The position numbers and the translations under genes are program-made. Positions 1 through 5,933 of a DNA stretch of 7,721 bases are shown piece by piece; position 1 is the first letter of the stretch; the number at the start of each line of letters is the position of its first letter. The notes under the pieces were generated by a model. The model worked only from the letters and a program-made list of their open reading frames with translations, did no database searches and was not told the DNA's origin. Source of the stretch: Acidobacteriota bacterium (GTDB lineage: Bacteria > Acidobacteriota > UBA6911 > RPQK01 > JADFOI01); assembly GCA_029942065.1 (NCBI GenBank), contig JAPYTY010000091.1:1-7721 (forward strand), written 5' to 3'.

Positions 1-885
1 ACTGCCCCACATCCCAAGGGTAGCCATCAAAAACATCATGACCAGAGCTGGGATGGGGTAAAAGCACATGATCCGCTTCAGGGTCTTGGGATCCCTTCCG
101 GTCAGCAGCCGCATGAAGAGCTGGGGAAAGACGATGGGCGAAAAGGCCACGATGATTCCGTAGCTGAAGAACTGACGCATCGACATTTTACCCCGGGTGA
201 TGAGTTCCGGAGACTCCTCCAGTACACGCCGGGTGGCCTCAGCCGGACCTCCCAGAGCGTTGGCAATCACCACGAAAATGGCGATGCTGCCCAGCATAAA
301 AACGGTGGTTTGAAAGGTGTTGACCCAGGCCGCACCCCTCATTCCGCCCAGCAGCAGGTAGGTCAAGACCGAAGCGGCAACCAGAATCATGCTCCAGTTG
401 AGGGACACATAACCGTCGGTCAGGGCCTCCAGGGTGCGACCGGCTCCCAGCAGACCGGTCATCAGGTAGGGTACCGTGTAGATAATCAGCGTCAGACTCA
501 GAACCACTGCCAGAGTCGGCGATTTCCACCGATTGCCCACCACCTCGGACACGGTCATATAGCCAAATTTCTGACCCAGAAGCCAGGATCGGCTCCCCAC
601 CGTGTAGAAGAGCAGGGGAGTACACCAGGCCCAACTGGTGACGAAGTAAGGCCAGATGATCCAACCGGCATGGTAGGCCGCCCCGGGAGCGCCGGCCAGC
701 GTAACGGCGGAGATATTGGCCCCAAAAACGGCGGAGAAAAGGACGAAGGACTTAAAACTGCGGCTGCCCATGTGGTAGTCCTCCATGGTCCCTCGGCTGA
801 AGCGCGAGCTGTAGAAACCAATGAAGATAATAACCGCCATGTAGGCCGCCAACATCGCCAGAACCACTGCTACCTGCTGAGTCAC
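1..885 (-). CDS. Sodium:solute symporter family (SSS) transporter, C-terminus beyond window
   Basis: Inner-membrane secondary transporter that should couple sodium entry to uptake of a small organic solute; the substrate cannot be read from sequence. Only the first 295 residues are present; the family usually has about 480-550. The start is GTG at 885, chosen because AGGAGG lies 5 nt upstream and overlaps the preceding gene's stop codon (TAGGAGG). The first helix covers about residues 4-24. The typical first conserved SSS block, SAVFGANISAVTLAGAPGAA, lies at about 51-70, followed by GQKFGYMTVSEVVGNRW (roughly 104-120). The family hallmark GGMRGAAWVNTFQ is at 180-192. Further hydrophobic helices alternate with short charged loops to the cut end. 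It is 9 nt downstream of a small two-helix membrane protein, a pairing known for PanF-type and other SSS carriers, so the two probably form one translationally coupled unit. No internal stop or frameshift is seen. Family call is firm; substrate unknown. Confidence 0.93.
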   Translation of the reverse strand, partial: MTQQVAVVLAMLAAYMAVIIFIGFYSSRFSRGTMEDYHMGSRSFKSFVLFSAVFGANISAVTLAGAPGAAYHAGWIIWPYFVTSWAWCTPLLFYTVGSRSWLLGQKFGYMTVSEVVGNRWKSPTLAVVLSLTLIIYTVPYLMTGLLGAGRTLEALTDGYVSLNWSMILVAASVLTYLLLGGMRGAAWVNTFQTTVFMLGSIAIFVVIANALGGPAEATRRVLEESPELITRGKMSMRQFFSYGIIVAFSPIVFPQLFMRLLTGRDPKTLKRIMCFYPIPALVMMFLMATLGMWGS

Positions 886-894
886 GTTGACCTC

Positions 895-1113
895 CTAATC
901 CGTCCAGATGAAGTTGGCGACATAGATCACCAGAGCAAACCCTGCCACCCAGATTCCAAATTGATAAAGCATGGGGACGTTGATCCACCCGAACAAAACC
1001 ATGGGCATCTCCTTGTCCCACCACCAGAAGTCTACCCGGATGATCATGAGAATGGCAGCCAGCAGGTAGGCTATCAACTCCTTTTTACGACGACTTTGTA
1101 TATCAGCGCTCAT
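895..1113 (-). CDS. Small two-helix membrane protein, likely symporter accessory subunit (DUF3311/YhdT type)
   Basis: A 72-residue integral membrane protein. The N-terminus is short and basic (RRKK at 8-11, suggesting it is cytoplasmic). A first hydrophobic helix spans about 13-27, then a tryptophan-rich loop (DFWWWD at 28-33), and a second helix at about 46-68. The start ATG at 1113 has a strong SD (AGGAGG, 4 nt upstream). Its stop codon overlaps the SD of the symporter gene, so translation of the two is probably coupled. Small proteins of this size and shape (DUF3311, DUF997/YhdT, DUF4212) are commonly encoded directly upstream of SSS symporters and are thought to be small subunits. The R-x-DFWWW...P...FG...P..Y pattern looks most like DUF3311 to me, but I cannot run a profile search. 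Role as partner of the downstream transporter is inference from position and size. Confidence 0.82.
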   Translation of the reverse strand: MSADIQSRRKKELIAYLLAAILMIIRVDFWWWDKEMPMVLFGWINVPMLYQFGIWVAGFALVIYVANFIWTD

Positions 1114-1239
1114 CCCTCCTCCTTGTCCAGTTTTGGTGTTCTCACAACCGTTCCGTCACGATGATCGTCCCGACCACAAGATGTCCCAAAACAAAGGCCA
1201 TTCTAGATCGTAAACCAGCCGACAATCGAAAAGCAATAG

Positions 1240-1252
1240 CAGGGAGTCCCTG
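1240..1252. promoter_or_regulatory. 13-bp palindrome, possible operator
   Basis: CAGGGA and TCCCTG flank a single central G, making a perfect inverted repeat about 70 bp upstream of the plus-strand promoter and near the middle of the divergent region. Size and position suit a dimeric regulator, but one short palindrome can arise by chance and no regulator gene is in view. Confidence 0.25.
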
Positions 1253-1318
1253 GGAGGGTTTCGGGTGGGAGTGGATCACGTGCAGATCGATAAGCATCCT
1301 GCGGACCGGTTAGGTGTA

Positions 1319-1347
1319 TTGCGGTCCAGGGTGTTCTTTCTTATACT
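1319..1347 (+). promoter_or_regulatory. Sigma-70-like promoter for the gene at 1418
   Basis: TTGCGG (1319-1324) and TATACT (1342-1347) are separated by 17 bp, the optimal spacing for a housekeeping sigma factor. Transcription would begin near 1354, leaving a leader of about 64 nt. The -35 matches TTGACA at 3 of 6 positions and the -10 matches TATAAT at 5 of 6. Confidence 0.5.
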
Positions 1348-1417
1348 GAGATGAGTTCGCGCGTGAGGAGTTCAGCGATAAAGTTTTTCAGCAGGTGATA
1401 CGGGAGCCGACAGAATA

Positions 1418-2005
1418 ATGAACCAACCAGAGCCCCTGAAACTGACCACCGATCCGGCAGTACGCAATACCGGTTTTTCCCAGTACCTTGCTCCGCCCGA
1501 TGATGAATTTTCAGTCGAGGAACAGACCTACTACAAGGGCTGGGAGTGCGAATTTCAGGGGCTCGAGAATGGGCAATGCCAGTGGAGCGATTCCTTTGAG
1601 CTCACCTTTCGCGGAAAAGGAAAGGTGATGGCCGTACCTTTTGAAGGTTCCCATCGGTTCGAAAAGAAGGAAGACGCTCTCAAAAATGCCATCGCCTACG
1701 GGCGCCATTGGGTTGAGCAGGAGGGTTTGGGGTGGATCCTGGAACTGGCCAAGGAAGCCGATGTTCTGGTCAGCCTGAAGGACTACCCGAGCGCTTTTTC
1801 ACGGCTACCCTTCTCTGATTCCGATATCAACCTGGGTGATCCGGTTCATTTGATCCCGACCGGCGAGGAAGGGACCATTCATGATGGATTCTTCTGGGGG
1901 CAACTGACGGGCTTTAACAAGATTACCTACGAGATAGACCGAGGGGACGGCTTGTACTTCCGTTACGACCCTTCAGGGTTGGAGAAGCTGGTAGGGAAGC
2001 GCTGA
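1418..2005 (+). CDS. Hypothetical protein, 195 aa, with possible C-terminal SH3-like barrel
   Basis: I do not recognise this family. The protein is soluble, acidic and rich in aromatic residues, with no signal peptide or membrane segment, so probably cytoplasmic. It appears to have two parts. The first, about residues 40-105, holds YYKGWECEFQG followed by alternating polar and hydrophobic stretches that look like beta strands, and ends in a helix around KKEDALKNAIAYGRHWVEQ. The second, about 139-192, reads GDPVHLIPTGEEGTI, then ITYEIDRGDGLYFRYDP and SGLEKL. This resembles a small SH3/KOW-like barrel, in which a strand and a glycine-rich turn are followed by a final strand. The start ATG at 1418 has only a distant SD-like GGGAG (1402-1406, 11 nt away), but a promoter lies upstream in the same direction. 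It converges with the lipocalin-like gene. Coding status is supported by length, codon pattern and a coherent fold-like pattern; function is unknown. Confidence 0.72.
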   Translation: MNQPEPLKLTTDPAVRNTGFSQYLAPPDDEFSVEEQTYYKGWECEFQGLENGQCQWSDSFELTFRGKGKVMAVPFEGSHRFEKKEDALKNAIAYGRHWVEQEGLGWILELAKEADVLVSLKDYPSAFSRLPFSDSDINLGDPVHLIPTGEEGTIHDGFFWGQLTGFNKITYEIDRGDGLYFRYDPSGLEKLVGKR

Positions 2006-2080
2006 CAAGTGACAGCTGACTGCTGATCGAAAATTCGAAATCCCAAATCCGAAATTCAGATTCCGAATTCGAAATCCCGA
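2006..2080. repeat. Low-complexity intergenic repeat (GTCAGC and GAAATCC types)
   Basis: Directly after the stop codon comes a GTGACAGCTGACTGCTGA stretch (about 2008-2025), then an AT-rich tract (2027-2078) built from short variants of GAAATCC, GAAATTC and GATTCCGAATTC, repeated both directly and inverted. Such tracts are common intergenic repeats in some bacterial phyla. No coding or RNA-gene signal is seen. Confidence 0.6.
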
Positions 2081-2125
2081 CCCTGAAAGCTGGATTTTCC
2101 TCATTCTCCACTCCGAGCTTCGGCG

Positions 2126-2159
2126 AGGAGTTTCTCCGCGCGCGAAGCGCGCTTCTCCT
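2126..2159. terminator. Strong GC hairpin between convergent genes, possible bidirectional terminator
   Basis: GCGCGC (2138-2143) and GCGCGC (2147-2152) form a 6-bp stem around a GAA loop. AGGAG (2126-2130) and CTCCT (2155-2159) can pair as an outer stem across an unequal internal loop (7 nt and 2 nt). The hairpin lies between the stops of two genes pointing at each other, where a shared terminator is expected. There is no long T tract on either side, so factor-independent termination is uncertain. Confidence 0.4.
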
Positions 2160-2192
2160 GACTACAGCACCACAGAACCACTACACCACCCT

Positions 2193-2681
2193 CTAATCCA
2201 GATCCTCGCGCTTCACCCAGATCTCTTCCACCTCATAGCCTCGGCTCGTCGTCCCGTTCAAAGTCAGCTGGGTGCCATCCTGATCCAACGAAAAGACACG
2301 GCTGGGTTCACAACTCCTGAGTCCGGGATTGGCCGGAAATTCAGGAATGAAAAAAAGCCTGTCGCCGTCTATTCTGTATTTCCCGCTGGCTCCCCCGAAA
2401 TTGGAAACCAGGGCCTCAACGATGGTGTTCTTTGCCTGTTCCGTCAGATCGGACAGTTTTTCATAGCGGTCCTGGAAGACGGGACGTTCCTTGTGCATAT
2501 AGATCCGGCTGAAGTGTTCCGGAGTGATGATCATCATGCCGGTCCAGTCAACGGCTTTGCCATCGCGAGCATAGAAAGTCATCTCCCACACGCCATAGAG
2601 ACCTTTCCCATTCCGTTCCTGGACCCTACCTGTCAGGGCTACCAGTGCAAAAGCGGTAAAAATCACAAAGAAAAAATCCAT
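2193..2681 (-). CDS. Secreted or periplasmic lipocalin-like domain protein
   Basis: A 162-residue protein with a hydrophobic N-terminal segment (about residues 3-18, with small residues near ALTG) that should act as a signal peptide, although its n-region has no basic residue. No cysteine follows the segment, so it is not a typical lipoprotein. The rest looks like a single lipocalin-like beta barrel: GLYGVWEMTFYARDGKAVDW at about 27-46, then MMIITPEHFSRIYM, then GASGKYRIDGDRLFF at about 97-111, and a closing GTQLTLNG strand. The opening GxW pattern, internal GKY...GD pattern and length fit the family of short lipocalin-like bacterial proteins, many of unknown ligand. The start ATG at 2681 has GGAGG 4 nt upstream. 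It is divergent from the hydrolase cluster, so co-regulation through the 181-bp gap is possible. Fold assignment is moderate; ligand unknown. Confidence 0.7.
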   Translation of the reverse strand: MDFFFVIFTAFALVALTGRVQERNGKGLYGVWEMTFYARDGKAVDWTGMMIITPEHFSRIYMHKERPVFQDRYEKLSDLTEQAKNTIVEALVSNFGGASGKYRIDGDRLFFIPEFPANPGLRSCEPSRVFSLDQDGTQLTLNGTTSRGYEVEEIWVKREDLD

Positions 2682-2699
2682 GTATCCTCCCTGGAATTC

Positions 2700-2714
2700 G
2701 GTCAGCCGGTCAGC
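2700..2714 (+). repeat. GTCAGC-type 15-bp repeat, copy 1
   Basis: GGTCAGCCGGTCAGC here is repeated exactly at 3822-3836, once upstream and once downstream of the hydrolase gene. The unit itself is two GTCAGC hexamers separated by CG. A related GACAGCTGAC stretch occurs near 2012. The function is unknown; it may be a remnant of a dispersed tandem repeat. Confidence 0.6.
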
Positions 2715-2780
2715 GGAGCAGCCTTCTTCAAGACCCTCTCATCGTTGTTGTCGGGATTCAAGTCGCGGTGGTGTTGAATT

Positions 2781-2809
2781 TGAAGCACCGGAGGCGAAGT
2801 GGTATACAA
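2781..2809 (+). promoter_or_regulatory. Sigma-70-like promoter for the hydrolase cluster
   Basis: TTGAAG (2781-2786) and TATACA (2804-2809) are 17 bp apart, an optimal housekeeping arrangement. Transcription would start near 2816, about 47 nt before the hydrolase start. It lies in the divergent gap and may drive the downstream genes to 7479 as one transcript. Confidence 0.5.
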
Positions 2810-2862
2810 AGCCGATACCTCCCCATGCTATCAGGTCTTGATCAGTGAAAGGACGGCATCTC

Positions 2863-3816
2863 ATGAAAACCATCGCGAGCTTTGGGATCTTGAGTCTTCT
2901 TTTAATTGCTTCCGGGTGTGGAGGGGCTTCGGAGCAGGCACCATCTCCCGCCGGTGAGGGTGAGGTACGCCAGGAACTTGTCAGAGTGAAAACCGACGAC
3001 AATCTGACCCTGCACGGAGTGGTCTGGACACCGGCCGATGGGCATGCGGATACCGGTATCGTCCTGGCGCAGGGCACCTCCGGTGAATTTTACTCCGATA
3101 TGCTGGTATGGCTGGGTGACGAGTTGGCCGGGGCCGGCTATCTGGTGGTCTCCATGAATCGTCGAGACCACGGCAGCAGCTTTGGATATCAGACCGTGGA
3201 AGCTGCGGCCATGGACCATCGCTATGCCATCGACCTGGCTTTCCAGCGTGGAGTCGAAAGGGTGGTAACAGCCGGACGCAGCTTCGGCACGGTGACTTCT
3301 CCCTACTATGTGAGGGCGACCGATGATGAGCGGGTCAAGGCCATGATTTTACTGGCGCCCGTAGGGGATTACCGAGTGGGCACACGGGGAGCGGTGGGCG
3401 GTCCCGAAAAATACGAAAAAATGGTGGCCGAAGCTCGCCAGGGGGTGAGTGAGGGGAGGGGAAGTGACTCTTTCTGGATTCCTCCGATGCCCGGGGGCCG
3501 AAGGCCCGCCGCATCCTCCTATGAGAGCTTCCTGGATAAAAGGGGGCCTGATTCGGAGGCGGTGCCGGCGGAGATTCTCAAACAGGTCGGCGACCGGCCC
3601 ATCCTGGCCATCCGAGATCCGGCCGACCCGCTGCCCGGGACACTCCCTCCGGCCCAGGAACTGCTGGAGGAGGCTAATTCAAATCTGGAGTATATCCTGC
3701 TCCCGGACACTCGGAACGGCGAGATGGCTCGCGAGTCCCATACCTTCACCGGACGGGAGGACGAGGTGATGGGGATTGTCCTGGACTGGCTGGCCAGGCA
3801 GGGCCTGTCGCCCTGA
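2863..3816 (+). CDS. Alpha/beta-hydrolase lipoprotein
   Basis: A predicted envelope-anchored serine hydrolase of 317 residues. The chosen start at 2863 (MKTIAS) gives a normal lipoprotein signal: a positive residue, a hydrophobic core, and the lipobox ASGC with Cys19 as the lipidated residue. An in-frame ATG 18 nt upstream (2845) is less likely because it adds a charged MKGRHL leader. A weak AGGA lies 9 nt upstream of 2863. After a proline/glycine-rich linker, the fold begins with a strand at about 35-55 and IVLAQG near 66-71, followed by the nucleophile elbow GRSFG (Ser140). The likely acid is Asp252 or Asp255 in IRDPADP, and the likely catalytic histidine is His293 in ESHTF. All three catalytic elements are therefore present, and the size fits dienelactone-hydrolase or esterase-like proteins. 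Substrate is unknown. It leads the plus-strand cluster, 58 bp before the transglutaminase-like gene. Confidence 0.88.
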   Translation: MKTIASFGILSLLLIASGCGGASEQAPSPAGEGEVRQELVRVKTDDNLTLHGVVWTPADGHADTGIVLAQGTSGEFYSDMLVWLGDELAGAGYLVVSMNRRDHGSSFGYQTVEAAAMDHRYAIDLAFQRGVERVVTAGRSFGTVTSPYYVRATDDERVKAMILLAPVGDYRVGTRGAVGGPEKYEKMVAEARQGVSEGRGSDSFWIPPMPGGRRPAASSYESFLDKRGPDSEAVPAEILKQVGDRPILAIRDPADPLPGTLPPAQELLEEANSNLEYILLPDTRNGEMARESHTFTGREDEVMGIVLDWLARQGLSP

Positions 3817-3821
3817 TCAAG

Positions 3822-3836
3822 GGTCAGCCGGTCAGC
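3822..3836 (+). repeat. GTCAGC-type 15-bp repeat, copy 2
   Basis: Exact second copy of GGTCAGCCGGTCAGC (first at 2700-2714), 6 bp after the hydrolase stop codon. The pair brackets the hydrolase gene in direct orientation, about 1.1 kb apart. Confidence 0.6.
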
Positions 3837-3837
3837 T

Positions 3838-3865
3838 TTGGAACTGGCCGGCATGTGCGTAGAAT
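3838..3865 (+). promoter_or_regulatory. Possible promoter just upstream of the transglutaminase-like gene
   Basis: TTGGAA (3838-3843) and TAGAAT (3860-3865) have a 16-bp spacer. The -10 matches consensus at 5 of 6. The predicted transcription start, about 7 nt after the -10, falls near 3872, only a few bases before the ATG at 3875. That would give an almost leaderless transcript, consistent with the lack of an SD there. Confidence 0.35.
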
Positions 3866-3874
3866 AGTAAGCCT

Positions 3875-4576
3875 ATGGAATTTGTGGAGGCCGGCACACC
3901 CGAACCTACTTCGGATTACCTGAAGCCGACGGAGTTTTTCGATTTTGAGGCGGCTTCGGTTCAGGAGTTCGCCGACAAGGCGGTCGCGTCATCCAGGACC
4001 GATGTCGAGAAGGCAGTCGCCCTTTATTATGCGGTTCGGGACACCATTCGTTATGATCCCTATCGCGACAAGCTGGACCGGGAGTCCTACCGGGCCAGCA
4101 ATCTGCTGGCCGTCAAGGCGGGATTCTGTCTTCCCAAGGCCAACCTTTTGATCGCCCTGGCCCGAGCCGTTAACATTCACGCGGCCATCGGGTTGTCAAA
4201 CGTGGTCAACCATCTTTGCACCGATCGACTGCGGCGCATCATGGGGGGCAAGAACCTGTTTCTCCACCATGGATACGCGGTTCTCTATCTGGAAGACCAG
4301 TGGGTGAAGGCGGCACCCGCCTTCAATGTCGAACTGTGCGAACGTTTCCATGTGCTTCCCACCGAGTTCGACGGGAAGGCCGATGCTCTTTTTCAGCCCT
4401 TCGACAGCAAAGGTCGTCGTCACATGGAGTATGTTTGTGATCATGGGATCTGGTCGGATTTTCCATACCAGCGGGTAGAGGAAGACTTTCGTGAATATTA
4501 TCCCGACAGCTTCAACGATCCCGGGAAAACGGCCCCAAGCGGCCCGAAATTCGAGGAAGAACAACCTCTGAGTTGA
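3875..4576 (+). CDS. Transglutaminase-like superfamily protein
   Basis: A 233-residue soluble protein with no signal peptide. The core papain-like layout is visible: a helical lead-in (about 43-60, DVEKAVALYYAVRDTIRY), then Cys85 in AGFCLPKANLLIALARAVNI at the start of a helix, and His132 in LHHGYAVLYL. After the histidine strand comes WVKAAPAFN (143-151), where most transglutaminase-core proteins have an aspartate before the proline. Here that position is alanine (A147). The C-terminal part, CERFHVLPTEFDGKADALF and the GRRHMEYV stretch, matches a bacterial subfamily I recall but cannot name; members of unknown role are common. Proteins of this superfamily may be peptidases, transglutaminases or amidases. 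No SD is evident; an in-frame stop at 3860 leaves ATG 3875 as the first start. It lies 31 bp before the dehalogenase-like gene, so the two are probably co-transcribed. Confidence 0.87.
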   Translation: MEFVEAGTPEPTSDYLKPTEFFDFEAASVQEFADKAVASSRTDVEKAVALYYAVRDTIRYDPYRDKLDRESYRASNLLAVKAGFCLPKANLLIALARAVNIHAAIGLSNVVNHLCTDRLRRIMGGKNLFLHHGYAVLYLEDQWVKAAPAFNVELCERFHVLPTEFDGKADALFQPFDSKGRRHMEYVCDHGIWSDFPYQRVEEDFREYYPDSFNDPGKTAPSGPKFEEEQPLS

Positions 4577-4607
4577 TCCCGGGTGAAGAGGGTTAAAGGT
4601 TTAGAAT

Positions 4608-5735
4608 ATGGCAAAAAGAGTGTCTGAACCGACCACGAAAGTGGTCGGTCCCCTGCGACGAGTGGATCAAAGAGATGAACTCCACACCCAGGCAGCCATG
4701 GGCGGGCTGGGCAAACAGGTTCAGGAGCGGTGGACTGCTGAATCGGTGGATCCCTTTCGGCGTATCTTCTATCCGGAGTTCAGGGCCCAAAATTCCCCGG
4801 TACGTTCCTGGCGGGCCGTGTCGGATGGCCCCCTCAACCCCAAGCGAACCGAGGTCAGGAACCCTCAGCGCATGTCCGAGATCATCAAAGGGGTGGCGGA
4901 ATTTCTGGGCGCTGACCTGGTGGGGATTTGTCAGCTCAACCAGGCCTGGGTTTTTACCCACCGGGGTTTGCGAATCGACCATCACAAGGGGGTGGCCGGA
5001 GAGCCGATCAATATCAAACACAAGTACGCCATCTCGGTGGCGGTTCAGATGGAGCACGAAAACTACCGCAATTCCCCCAGCTTCATAGACAATGCCAGCA
5101 CCGGGAAAGGGTACCTGGAAGCGGCCAAGGTTGTGGTGAGCCTGGCGGCCTGGATTCGGGAAATCGGCTGGTCGGCCAAGTCTCACTTTTTAATCGACGA
5201 AGAGGTGATCCACATTCCCATCGCAGTGGAAGCCGGAATCGGCGAGTTGGCTCGCAATGGCAACCTCATCACCCGCCGCTACGGGCCGCGCATTCGACTG
5301 GGAACCGTCACCACCGATCTGCCCCTGGCACTGGACGGTCCCATCGACGTGGGCGTTCAGGCCATGTGTACCGACTGCAACAAGTGCGCCATTAATTGTC
5401 CGGCCCAGTGCATTTCATACGGAGAGAAGGTGATCGAAAACAACGTCGAGAAGTGGGCGCTGGACAACAAGAAGTGCATGCAGTACTGGACGGCCAATCG
5501 GGATCGGTTCAACGATTGCAGCCGCTGTTTTACCAGTTGTGTTTGGAACCTTCCCGATACCTGGTGGGCCCAGATCATTACCTGGGGAATCCCCAGATGG
5601 CATTGGTGGAGGAAGGGTTTTCTGTGGATGGACAACTGGATTCGAGGGGTGAAGCCCAACCTCCATCAGGAGTGGCTTTACTACAAGGTCCCTGGCGACA
5701 GGAAGGGATGGACCCTTCCGGATGTCATCGAGTAA
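4608..5735 (+). CDS. Reductive-dehalogenase-like corrinoid/iron-sulfur protein (RdhA-like), cytoplasmic
   Basis: A 375-residue protein resembling the catalytic core of reductive dehalogenases and, more distantly, epoxyqueuosine reductase QueG; such enzymes use cobalamin and two [4Fe-4S] clusters. GADLVGICQLNQAWVF (101-116) opens the corrinoid-binding core. AAWIREIGWSAK (180-191) and AGIGELARNGNLITRRYGPR (209-228), followed by IRLGTVTTDLPL, are strongly RdhA-like. The first cluster motif is C254-x2-C257-x2-C260-x3-C264-P. The second is C290-x13-C304-x2-C307-x3-C311, in the long-spaced RdhA form but lacking the usual proline. Tyr169 and Arg228 are 59 residues apart, which fits as I recall the active-site Tyr/Arg pair of PceA; an alignment is needed. 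The C-terminus (316-345) is tryptophan-rich. There is no twin-arginine signal peptide and no RdhB-like anchor gene, so it should be cytoplasmic. AAAGG lies about 10 nt before the ATG. The leaving group may be a halide or something else. Confidence 0.88.
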   Translation: MAKRVSEPTTKVVGPLRRVDQRDELHTQAAMGGLGKQVQERWTAESVDPFRRIFYPEFRAQNSPVRSWRAVSDGPLNPKRTEVRNPQRMSEIIKGVAEFLGADLVGICQLNQAWVFTHRGLRIDHHKGVAGEPINIKHKYAISVAVQMEHENYRNSPSFIDNASTGKGYLEAAKVVVSLAAWIREIGWSAKSHFLIDEEVIHIPIAVEAGIGELARNGNLITRRYGPRIRLGTVTTDLPLALDGPIDVGVQAMCTDCNKCAINCPAQCISYGEKVIENNVEKWALDNKKCMQYWTANRDRFNDCSRCFTSCVWNLPDTWWAQIITWGIPRWHWWRKGFLWMDNWIRGVKPNLHQEWLYYKVPGDRKGWTLPDVIE

Positions 5736-5751
5736 CCGCCCATGAATCATT

Positions 5752-5933
5752 CTTGCCCGCATTTTTCACACCTTCTCGTCACGAAGCGGCGGCAGGGCCG
5801 GCCTGACAAGGCGCGCGACCGAGGTCCCCGCAGACGTACTGTAGGGTACGTTGAGGAGGCCGACGGAGCGGAACACCGTCAGGACGGATCATGGCGCCGA
5901 TGCAGTAGAGGGGGTGTGAGAAATGCGGGCTAG
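5752..5933. repeat. 182-bp palindromic (MITE-like) element with 25-nt terminal inverted repeats
   Basis: The left end (5752-5776) and right end (5909-5933) match at 21 of 25 positions in inverted orientation; the best block is GCCCGCATTT with its complement AAATGCGGGC. At the exact centre ACGTAC (5834-5839) and GTACGT (5846-5851) flank a TGTAGG loop. CCTGAC (5802-5807) pairs with GTCAGG (5878-5883) at precisely mirrored positions, and CGGCG (5787-5791, read outward) pairs with CGCCG on the other arm after a one-base offset. The whole element is therefore one imperfect palindrome centred at 5842.5. No protein is encoded. It could be a non-autonomous transposable element or a large structured RNA/DNA repeat. 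It starts 17 bp after the dehalogenase-like stop codon. A clear target-site duplication is not visible. Confidence 0.75.
5908..5925 (+). promoter_or_regulatory. SD-like sequence and start codon inside the palindromic element's right arm
   Basis: GAGGGGG (5908-5914) lies 8 nt before ATG 5923. An in-frame TGA at 5917 leaves this ATG as the first possible start of the ligase. Both the SD-like tract and the start codon belong to the terminal inverted repeat, so the element appears to supply the translation start of the downstream gene. Confidence 0.5.

Larger units (their letters stand above)
1114..1417. promoter_or_regulatory. 304-bp divergent intergenic region
   Basis: This stretch separates the minus-strand transporter operon from the plus-strand gene at 1418 and should hold promoters for both. 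A good plus-strand promoter is listed separately. For the minus strand the best -10-like hexamer I see is TAGAAT (1205 down to 1200), without a convincing -35 at proper spacing, so that promoter is unresolved. A 13-bp perfect palindrome lies at 1240-1252. I find no credible gene here; short open frames have no SD and no recognisable protein. Confidence 0.5.

Noticed and set aside
310..1164. 284-residue plus-strand open frame
   Set aside because: It is antisense to the symporter and its small partner gene, has a low-complexity polar composition and no fold-like pattern. The minus-strand frames carry clear family motifs and SD sites.
1351..1398. 15-codon leader peptide upstream of the gene at 1418
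   Set aside because: No SD, and the predicted transcription start is at or after its ATG.
4602..4607. TAGAAT as a -10 element before the dehalogenase-like gene
   Set aside because: It abuts the ATG directly, so transcription would begin inside the gene.
4593..5186. 197-residue minus-strand open frame opposite the dehalogenase-like gene
   Set aside because: Shadow of the strong plus-strand coding frame with no recognisable domain.
5415..5762. 115-residue minus-strand open frame starting in the element's left arm
   Set aside because: It overlaps the dehalogenase-like gene in antisense and shows no domain. It only illustrates that both element ends provide an MRAR start.
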